Of a stretch of DNA of 64,000 nt, positions 56,008 through 64,000 are shown one piece after another. Every line of letters starts with the position of its first letter. Within the stretch, counting starts at the first letter, position 1. A model generated the notes under the pieces. The model searched no databases. It saw only the letters and a program-made list of their open reading frames with translations, and was not told where the DNA came from. Source of the stretch: Hofstenia miamia (lineage: Eukaryota > Xenacoelomorpha > Acoela); contig SCFE01000022.1 of the NCBI GenBank assembly GCA_004352715.1, positions 2,188,788 to 2,252,787 of the forward strand, read 5' to 3'. The position numbers were made by a program, and so were the translations under genes.

Positions 56008-56454
56008 ATTTCAAATGATTTAAGCATTATTTTTTAATTTATTTTCTTAAATTAATGAAGCGATGCGAAAATATTACTATTATGACATTTCAGGGACAAA
56101 ATTACTGTATTATTAAAAAACAACAAAAATATAACATTCCATGACTTTGTAACTTCCTATTTAACTGTACCCCAGTTCTGAAAACCATCCTTAAGCAGAC
56201 TGTAAAAAAACCAACAGATAAAATTATGACTTTTATGACTTTTGGTTGCACTAATTATTAATGAAGAACAACCGAATTTCTCAATTAATGTCGACCTCTT
56301 GCGAATGAATATAAATAACTACCTATTTAATAGACTACCTCCTGATATGTCAGAAAAACTTGTTTTTTTTGGATGTCAACTTCCATATCATGAAAAAATA
56401 TGACTTTTTCATTGAAAATTGCATTTTTAAATCAAGTTTTATCTCAGAATATGT

Positions 56455-56520
56455 TATCCGATAAAATCCGGTTGTAAAATTGCTGATTTTACCGGATACC
56501 GGATTCCGGCACATCTCTAT
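56455..56520. mobile_element. Possible hAT-like terminus with CCGGAT repeats
   Basis: taccggataccggattccgg then cacatctcta, the complement of a TAGAGATGTGCCGGA end. Similar ccggata blocks lie near 54580-54615, so an element of about 1.9 kb may span the two. No convincing target duplication. Confidence 0.35.
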
Positions 56521-57208
56521 CTGTAATGTATGACACAGGGCAATTTGATGCACTACTTAAGCTAAGCGAGCTTGAAATGTTAATGAAATTATATTTTGCT
56601 AAAATGAAAATAAGTTAACAGAGAAATTTGGTGAATGCTAATAACAACACTAGGAGAAATAAGGTATTAAATTCAAATTATGGCAAGTTACAAAATTAAA
56701 GGTACCTTGTTGCAGCACAGACACAGACTTACTATGGAATGACCCTCAGTTCTGTCCTTTCTTCTGTTAACAGAAGTTGAAAACCGAAATATACCTGGGC
56801 CGGGGTTGAACTGAGTCATTGAAAAAGAAGGACTAAAAATGAAGAAATAGAATATTACATAACAGTTGTAGTGAATGCTATATAATTTCATAAACAATGT
56901 TTTGAAATTGTATATTAGTATCATACACTCTTGAAAATTTTCAATTTCAAATTGTAGATTTTAGCAAGTGCCATAGAAATGCGCCGAATTGGAATTAAGT
57001 TAGTTGAGCCGGATTCAGGGACTGAGCCTAAATTTTCTAGTTAAAGTTATTAAGAGCTAAGGAAAGAAATTTCTAAAAAATCACCCTTACAAAGGAAAGG
57101 AAGTGTTTCGTATTGAACCTAGCCACCGTTAGCAGGGCCACAGCATGTGCTCAAAACTCCTTGGACCACGCAGTGTTGACCATTTAAATGATAATTTAAA
57201 CTGCTTAA
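56521..57208. other. Intergenic, nothing recognised
   Basis: AT-rich, no supported genes. Confidence 0.4.
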
Positions 57209-57216
57209 ATTTAATT

Positions 57217-57631
57217 CAGACTTGTCAACGAGCCGAGCTTCTAACCAGCCGAGCCTATCCGAGCCGAGCCGAGCCGAGACGAGCTTGAGCACAGTATTTG
57301 ATATACAACGAGCCCGAAACGAGCCTATTTTAGGCAAAACAAGTTTATAGTTCTGATTGTTAATTTGATTATGGAGATTTTTTCTATTTTTTGCAGTCAG
57401 TATGCCTTGCTATAATCTTATTTAAGAAATGTTTATTAAATAATTGGAAGAGCTATGTAAAAAATTCTTTGAGCACAATATTTTTAAAAAAATACCAAGC
57501 TAAAACGATCCTCATTCAAAGATTTTATGTGGCGAGCCGAGCCGAACTTAGCAAAATTTAAACGAGCCGAGCTGAGCCGAGCCGAGCCGAGCCGAGCCGA
57601 GTTTGGAAATGTCGGCTCATTGAAAAGTCTG
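57217..57631 (+). mobile_element. GAGCC-type hAT MITE, copy 11
   Basis: 415 bp with perfect target duplication atttaatt (57209-57216 and 57632-57639). The right end holds the longest GAGCC run in the window, about seven units at 57562-57601, making this the longest apparently ungapped copy. Confidence 0.92.
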
Positions 57632-57639
57632 ATTTAATT

Positions 57640-58589
57640 AATCGATAGTTTAAACTGTATTCAAGCTATGCCATTGCAAAAGTAGTTAAATTCAAATCCA
57701 TTAATCTTTCGTCTGCTTAGGTTTCAACAAAAACAGATTTCAGATAGAATCCACTGAAATCCTATTTCTATTAGATAAGATTGAAGCCTTTAGCAACCTT
57801 CTGAACAAATATCGTGCACGTGCATCTACACTATTCTGAGCGGAAGTTGTGTACTTTCAGCAAATAGTTCAAAAGCCATTTTTCTAGGAAATTTTCCAGT
57901 TGAGGCCAGTTTTCTATTCATTGCAGACGAAGATTTGTGTTCGCTTGATACATTTACAACACCTGAACATCTAATAGATTGCTTTAAATTACTACAGTAA
58001 GAATATTCACCTTTATTTTGCAAAATATTTGATTTATTCATATTTACATAACTTACAATAAAATTTTGCTTTTTTCTCATATTGCTCATCACATAAAAAT
58101 TGATTAAAGGTGTCAATATGCTATTTATTGCTTGCTTACTACATTGTAGATGCCCTCAATTTGCCTTTAAATAAAGCCTGTAAAATATAGGAAGTTTAAA
58201 TGAAATCGTTTAATTGACTGCTGCATTTAAGCAAACGGCTAATTTAAAAAATGTTTAAAACCGTTTAATACAATTCATTTAAATGGTAAACACTGGGACA
58301 ACGGAGCACATAAGTGCCTTAAGCATGGCCGCATAGGTGTAAGGAAAAATAATTTACTTTTCAGTAATTTATAACATAAACATTCATTATATCGTTTTCG
58401 TTGGTTAGATTGAAATGAAATAAAAAATATATTACTTAAGAGAAGAAATACAAAATAAAAAACCTCGAGTAGAATAGTTGCGTTTAGTTAATATGAACTT
58501 ATCTGTTTTGCTTAGTCTGTCAAAAAGCGCAGACGATTCAATCCCCCCCAATAATGTTTTTTCAAATAGAATTGTTCCCCTCCTCAGAA
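57640..58589. other. Intergenic, nothing recognised
   Basis: AT-rich. A 96-codon minus-strand frame (57826-58116) shows no recognisable motif. Confidence 0.4.
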
Positions 58590-58741
58590 AAATATCTGGG
58601 TGCGCCCTAAAAAATGAATTTCATGATTATAAATTTTTCAATTTTTTACGAAAAATTTTTTGATTTATCCAGTCAAAATTTAATTTGGAAACCTGACGGG
58701 GAGGGGGGACTTTCCACCATGTCCCCCTGGGTACGCCACTG
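58590..58741 (-). mobile_element. CAGTGGCGTACCC-type MITE, partial
   Basis: The complement of the left two-thirds of the element at 4133: ends GGGTACGCCACTG, with the ccaccatgtccccc block and the AT-rich core. The other end diverges into different sequence near 58600. Confidence 0.7.
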
Positions 58742-60179
58742 GCTCCTGTATATGCCTCTGATATTATATTCATTGACTACAATGGTCAAGTTACAAGTGA
58801 TTGAGTAATCAGCACTTTTGTAATAAACAATTATTATTAACACAAAATATTTTGAGTTCTTATCAGTTTTTATTCATTATACTTGAAGTGCTTTAAGTAT
58901 ATCTATGTTATACTTCAACATTAAAATGGTCAATAATGAATACCAATCAAAATTGGATCATGGTACTGGGTGTGATTTTATAGAACTGATACACTAAACT
59001 ACAATTATTACATGATAGACATCTTCACACATATGTACTAGTTCATAGTAAACAACATTAACAACAATAAACATCATATAACTTTTTATAATGAAGAATT
59101 TCTTTATGTATTTTATTCCAATGCATGACCTGCTTAAAAACTTTGTATTCCTAGAAAATGGCACTTTCAAATTATATGAATTAGTGATATTTTTGTAATA
59201 TTATATAAAATTGACATTTTAATAAATTTTGTTAAGCGAACTGAACTCCAGGCAAAATGATATCCCAAAAAATTATCAAAAACGTTTTATCACGATAGAA
59301 TATGATTGCTTCAAAAACGAAGCAAGATTTTATTACTTTATTGAACTTGGACTAACAGCTGTTGAAGTAGAGAAAATTTCTGGTTTAGATAATGCACTTG
59401 TGTTGTGGACCATGTGAGCAATTTATCTTCCATAGTTAATATATGCACACCGTAATCAATGTACGTACGCATTTTTTTCTAAAGTTAATATATTTTCCTG
59501 TAGCATAATATTTTTTATTGGAAAGCATTATATTATAAACATATATTTATAACTTATGTGGAGAAAATGTATTTTTGATGAATTGACACGCTGTCATTCT
59601 CACATAACGTACAATTTGAAAAGAAACTAACTTCTGTTTCATTGCATTAAAAATACAATTCTGAAGAATTCAAATCCAAGTTTAATGATGGATTTTTGAT
59701 CAAAACTTAAAGCAAAGTCAACATTTAAAAATATAAGTTGTTAACTCAATTTTGCCCTAAATAATATCGTGCAACGCATTTCTAAAATCTATTTTGTCTA
59801 TATTTTCAAAAAATGTTTTTGGGCCTTTGCCACGCTTTTGGTCACCTACTTGATCACTACTAGATGACCTCACTCGTGAGCAAATCCCGCGTGCGCCCAT
59901 GGATGCAACAAAATTTAAATTGTGTCCAGACTTCGTAAAATTTTAGTTTTAATTGTCCTGAATGCATATCAAACCCCTTTAGGTGATAATGCTGGTTACG
60001 AACTTGATGTAATGGAATTTATTACTAACTAGGAAGGTATTCCAACAATGTTCAAGAAATCGAAATAGAGATTGTGACTCTGTTCATTTGAGGAAATTGA
60101 TTAAAATTCCATTTCACATTTCTAAGATAAACCAACTCAATTTCTCCAAAAAAATGAATTGAATACTTTGATGCAATTT

Positions 60180-60180
<1 letters not shown>
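58742..60180. other. Intergenic with one possible exon
   Basis: AT-rich. Contains a coding-like stretch at 59236-59412 and a fragment near 59880 (aaatcccgcgtgcgcccatg) resembling the right end of the CAGTGGCGTACCC MITE. Confidence 0.35.
59236..59412 (+). other. Possible unidentified exon
   Basis: An open stretch reading ELNSRQNDIPKNYQKRFITI ... FELGLTAVEVEKISGLDN-like sequence, bounded by a possible acceptor (gttaag) and a possible donor (accat|gtgagc). Composition looks protein-like, but there is no recognised family and the acceptor is weak. Confidence 0.2.
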
Positions 60181-60181
<1 letters not shown>

Positions 60182-60214
<33 letters not shown>

Positions 60215-60256
60215 GAGAATCGCTTTGTACTATGACAGAGTGTACAAAGCGATTCT
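60182..60256. repeat. (TA)n followed by a perfect 15-bp hairpin
   Basis: A TA run (60182-60211), then agaatcgctttgtac (60216-60230) and its exact complement (60242-60256) around an 11-base loop. Related agcgattctg and agcaattcc motifs follow at about 60285 and 60417. Confidence 0.7.
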
Positions 60257-60444
60257 TAATGTCAATTTTCCATGGTGCATAGCGATTCTGTCCATTTATC
60301 TTCATTTAATTTGTTGGATGATTAAATAAATATACTTTTATTTTATTTTAAATGGTTCCTAACAACATACCAAATTTTATTATTAAAAAAACTTTTTTAA
60401 TTTTTTTTGTGTGCATAGCAATTCCATTTAAACTTATATATATA

Positions 60445-61053
60445 AGCTTGATGCATATGTCTTTTCGTTTTTTTATTTAAATTTCTAAGCCTACAATAGT
60501 ATCTTATTTTAACCTGAAGTGTATTGTAGCGCTCTAGATTAGCTGAAGGATGCACTGCTTGCAAATAGGCGACGAACAGCGGGTGCCGGTTTCCAAAATT
60601 TTCATTTCTTGCATGATAATGCTAGACCACACTCTGCACGAATCACCCAAGAAAAATTGCAAGAACTGCAGTTTACTGTCTTACGACACCCGCCATACTC
60701 ACCTGATTTATCCCCATGTGATTATTACCTCTTCAGTCCCATGAAAGCTGCTCTTAAAGGAGCCAACTACAAATCCTCAGAGGATGTGATAACTGTCATC
60801 AAGAACTGGTTCAAGTCTAAAAACGAAGAATTTTTTCGTCAGGGAATTCACGCTTTGCCAGATAGATGGAGAAAATGCATTGCATCCGGTGGTAATTATT
60901 TTCAACGTGGTGAAGATGATGACAACTCATGAAGCAAAGAACATAGTTTTGGTTTCATGTTCTTGTTAATACATTTGTTCAATTATTATTCTTTGCAATG
61001 CATTATTGACTGCTTTAATTAAATTTAAAAAACGAAAAGACTTATGCACCAAG
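60445..61053 (+). mobile_element. Internally deleted mariner, about 609 bp
   Basis: Ends near-complementary (cttgatgcatatgtcttttc at the left; gaaaagacttatgcaccaag at the right) beside TA. The first half of the transposase is deleted. It is a different mariner family from the intact element at 10648. Confidence 0.8.
60609..60932 (+). pseudogene. Mariner transposase C-terminal fragment
   Basis: 107 codons starting at the second catalytic motif (HDNARPHSARITQEK), with the third Asp in YSPDLSPCDYYLF after the canonical 34 residues and the ending GIHALPDRWRKCIASGGNYF. The DNA-binding domain and the first catalytic Asp are missing, so it is inactive. Confidence 0.88.
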
Positions 61054-61075
61054 TATATATATATATATATATATA

Positions 61076-61096
61076 NNNNNNNNNNNNNNNNNNNNN
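61076..61096. other. Assembly gap, 21 N
   Basis: Follows a TA run, and the mariner 3' half is repeated after it. Confidence 1.
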
Positions 61097-61100
61097 TCCT

Positions 61101-61385
61101 AAATCCTCAGAGGATGTGATAACTGTCATCAAGAACTGGTTCAAGTCTAAAAACGAAGAATTTTTTCGTCAGGGAATTCACGCTTTGCCAGATAGATGGA
61201 GAAAATGCATTGCATCCGGTGGTAATTATTTTCAACGTGGTGAAGATGATGACAACTCATGAAGCAAAGAACATAGTTTTGGTTTCATGTTCTTGTTAAT
61301 ACATTTGTTCAATTATTATTCTTTACAATGCATTATTGACTGCTTTAATTAAGTTTAAAAAACGAAAAGACTTATGCACCAACCC
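61101..61385 (+). mobile_element. Repeated 3' part of the deleted mariner
   Basis: Matches 60771-61050 almost base for base (two substitutions seen near 61325 and 61352) at an offset of 330. The right end here is more complete, ending accaaccc then TA. Probably an assembly duplication, alternatively a second copy. Confidence 0.85.
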
Positions 61386-62059
61386 TATATAAAAATCATT
61401 TTTAAAAAACCAGTGTCGTGGTTCATATGTCTACTTCATGCCATGAGTTAACATTCACGGAAGTTTTCAGTAATATGATTGACTGGTCAGCTATGAAGAT
61501 TACTTTACTACCTATCCTGGGGATGTGACTGATTATTACATACAGTAGGTCACCTATTGTCAGTAGCTGTGCCAAGCAATCGATGTCACAGTTAGGGAGT
61601 TGAGCGTGCCATCAAAAACGCTACATTGATGTTAGGAAAAGCTTACAGATATTCAAGATGACATGGCGTGATGTTTTCTGCGCAAAAATCACACAAACTC
61701 AATCAAAACCAGAAAGAAAAATTGATTTTATGCAAAAAGGAAGTGAACTTAAATAATTAATATTTTATACAAGTATGTGTTGTTGTATACATTCATTACG
61801 TAATGGAATATGAGTTTTACTATTATGTAATATTAAGTGAACTTTTCCATTAAAAGTTGGGACCCTAAAAGTAAACCAAAACGGCTAAAACTTTACATGT
61901 ATGCTATTTATAGACAATAACAACCCTTAGGACCCATAACAAAGCTCAGATTTGTTTTTTCGTTTTCACTCATCTATATGTTATAAAAGTGTGCATAAAA
62001 GAAACTTTTTTTATTTTAAGCAGCCATGCACACATCAGAGTAGGAGGATAAGACAGCTT
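61386..62059. other. Intergenic, nothing recognised
   Basis: AT-rich; no frame or terminus supported. Confidence 0.4.
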
Positions 62060-62064
62060 TCTGT

Positions 62065-62194
62065 GAGAAAAATATTATTGTAATTGGTGATTTTAATCTC
62101 CCTCACATTTCCTGGATTGATAGTTACTCTTCCTTAGAGTACGAAAATGAAATTCTCTATGCAAGTGGGCTTTATGCAGATTATCGATTTTGCT
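62065..62194 (+). pseudogene. LINE endonuclease fragment at gap edge
   Basis: An open frame with IIVIGDFNLPHISWIDSYSS, the APE-endonuclease GDFN motif of CR1/Jockey LINEs. The sequence is cut by the gap, so completeness is unknown. Confidence 0.75.
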
Positions 62195-63194
62195 NNNNNN
62201 NNNNNNNNNNNNNNNNNNNNNNNNNNNNNNNNNNNNNNNNNNNNNNNNNNNNNNNNNNNNNNNNNNNNNNNNNNNNNNNNNNNNNNNNNNNNNNNNNNNN
62301 NNNNNNNNNNNNNNNNNNNNNNNNNNNNNNNNNNNNNNNNNNNNNNNNNNNNNNNNNNNNNNNNNNNNNNNNNNNNNNNNNNNNNNNNNNNNNNNNNNNN
62401 NNNNNNNNNNNNNNNNNNNNNNNNNNNNNNNNNNNNNNNNNNNNNNNNNNNNNNNNNNNNNNNNNNNNNNNNNNNNNNNNNNNNNNNNNNNNNNNNNNNN
62501 NNNNNNNNNNNNNNNNNNNNNNNNNNNNNNNNNNNNNNNNNNNNNNNNNNNNNNNNNNNNNNNNNNNNNNNNNNNNNNNNNNNNNNNNNNNNNNNNNNNN
62601 NNNNNNNNNNNNNNNNNNNNNNNNNNNNNNNNNNNNNNNNNNNNNNNNNNNNNNNNNNNNNNNNNNNNNNNNNNNNNNNNNNNNNNNNNNNNNNNNNNNN
62701 NNNNNNNNNNNNNNNNNNNNNNNNNNNNNNNNNNNNNNNNNNNNNNNNNNNNNNNNNNNNNNNNNNNNNNNNNNNNNNNNNNNNNNNNNNNNNNNNNNNN
62801 NNNNNNNNNNNNNNNNNNNNNNNNNNNNNNNNNNNNNNNNNNNNNNNNNNNNNNNNNNNNNNNNNNNNNNNNNNNNNNNNNNNNNNNNNNNNNNNNNNNN
62901 NNNNNNNNNNNNNNNNNNNNNNNNNNNNNNNNNNNNNNNNNNNNNNNNNNNNNNNNNNNNNNNNNNNNNNNNNNNNNNNNNNNNNNNNNNNNNNNNNNNN
63001 NNNNNNNNNNNNNNNNNNNNNNNNNNNNNNNNNNNNNNNNNNNNNNNNNNNNNNNNNNNNNNNNNNNNNNNNNNNNNNNNNNNNNNNNNNNNNNNNNNNN
63101 NNNNNNNNNNNNNNNNNNNNNNNNNNNNNNNNNNNNNNNNNNNNNNNNNNNNNNNNNNNNNNNNNNNNNNNNNNNNNNNNNNNNNNNNNNNNNN
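62195..63194. other. Assembly gap, 1000 N
   Basis: Exactly 1000 N; its right edge begins inside one arm of a long inverted repeat. Confidence 1.
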
Positions 63195-63204
63195 ACATAT
63201 ATTA

Positions 63205-63237
63205 GACCGGTTTCGACAGATAGTCTGTCTTCGTCAG
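63205..63237 (-). ncRNA. Hammerhead-like ribozyme motif, left arm
   Basis: The complement of the motif at 63708-63740, in the opposite orientation: CTGACGA, a six-pair stem, GAAA, CCGG, TC. Confidence 0.45.
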
Positions 63238-63707
63238 TAAAATGGTGGTAGTATTTTAAAAAGTTAAGTTTAATGTTAAGAGGCATCATATTAGAATAGT
63301 TTAGAGGTGTTAAGTTCTTTCTGTCTATTTAATAGTTTGATTTTATCTGTTGTTGCATTGATCGTTTTGTTTTCATTATAATTTCAAAGTTTTCTATTTT
63401 CTTTGGATGTTGATGACAGAATATTTGTGATCTTAGGTGGCCTCTCATATGTTCTTTGATTGAAGAAATGAAAACAAAGATCAAAAACGATAATGAAGAA
63501 ATACAGTCAACATCAAAAGAAAAAAGAAAACTTTAAAATTTTAATGAAAACGAAATTTACAAAAATAGGAGAAGCAATTACCATCAATGCAACAACAGAT
63601 AAAAGCAAACTATTAAATAGACAGAAAGAACTTAACACCTCTAAACTATTCTAATATGATGCCTCTTAACATTAAACTTAACTTTTTAAAATACTACCAC
63701 CATTTTA

Positions 63708-63740
63708 CTGACGAAGACAGACTATCTGTCGAAACCGGTC
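63708..63740 (+). ncRNA. Hammerhead-like ribozyme motif, right arm
   Basis: CTGACGA (63708-63714), an extra A, stem II gacaga/tctgtc with loop cta, GAAA (63731-63734), self-complementary CCGG as a minimal stem III, then TC as a possible cleavage site. The flanking ttta and taaa-like bases could form a short stem I. The extra A after CTGACGA departs from the consensus, so activity is uncertain. Confidence 0.5.
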
Positions 63741-63823
63741 TAATATATGTCATTAAAATTTAGTTTTAAATTCAAATATGAAAAGTCTCAAAAGAATTAG
63801 TTTCATATATATATATATATATA

Positions 63824-64000
63824 NNNNNNNNNNNNNNNNNNNNNNNNNNNNNNNNNNNNNNNNNNNNNNNNNNNNNNNNNNNNNNNNNNNNNNNNNNNNN
63901 NNNNNNNNNNNNNNNNNNNNNNNNNNNNNNNNNNNNNNNNNNNNNNNNNNNNNNNNNNNNNNNNNNNNNNNNNNNNNNNNNNNNNNNNNNNNNNNNNNNN
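63824..64000. other. Assembly gap at window end
   Basis: N to the end of the window, preceded by a TA run. Confidence 1.

Larger units (their letters stand above)
63195..63750. mobile_element. Long inverted repeat with hammerhead-like ends (Penelope/retrozyme-like)
   Basis: Two 168-bp arms (63195-63362 and 63583-63750) are complementary with about one mismatch, and the pairing continues imperfectly toward the centre. Each arm ends with a hammerhead-like motif. Inverted terminal repeats with such motifs are known from Penelope-like elements and small hammerhead retrozymes. No reverse transcriptase is visible here, but the gap may hide it. Confidence 0.6.

Overview
The window is a piece of an AT-rich, transposon-laden animal genome assembly with several N gaps. 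The only host gene recognised with confidence is a Vav-type guanine nucleotide exchange factor, a gene family of animals and their close relatives. The protein is so divergent that I cannot name the phylum. The mobile DNA (hAT, Tc1/mariner and Harbinger-like MITEs, CR1/Jockey-like LINEs, Ty3/gypsy, a Penelope- or retrozyme-like terminus) is also typical of invertebrate animals.

Layout. 1-13485 is intergenic: MITEs (913, 1952, 2606, 4133, 5111, 6375, 9120) and a full-length mariner (10648-11904) with an intact transposase. 13486-30026 is the vav gene on the plus strand: ten coding exons whose splice phases agree throughout and give 848 codons (CH, acidic tyrosine region, DH, PH, C1, SH2 and a decayed SH3-like C terminus). 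Its introns hold most of the local MITE load, including a 2.8-kb hAT relic. 30700-36035 is a stack of minus-strand LINE remains with one LINE inserted in another. 36852-46690 contains two 1275-bp near-identical copies of a broken Ty3/gypsy pol region, about 7.4 kb apart; each carries one half of the same hAT insertion, so a collapsed or falsely duplicated locus is likely. The same stretch has a Tc1/mariner-like deletion derivative with 21-bp repeat-array termini and a LINE interrupted by a 307-bp MITE. 46690-60440 is mostly decayed LINE and mariner relics plus more MITE copies. 60445-64000 holds an internally deleted mariner duplicated across a gap, a LINE endonuclease fragment and a long inverted repeat carrying two hammerhead-like motifs.

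The most distinctive feature is a hAT-type MITE family whose ends carry GAGCC/GGCTC pentamer runs: eleven copies or remnants in 64 kb, six with exact or near-exact 8-bp target duplications. A larger 2.8-kb element in vav intron 6 begins and ends with nearly the same termini. No CRISPR array, rRNA or tRNA gene was recognised. Coordinates of exons and element ends were read by eye and no search was run.
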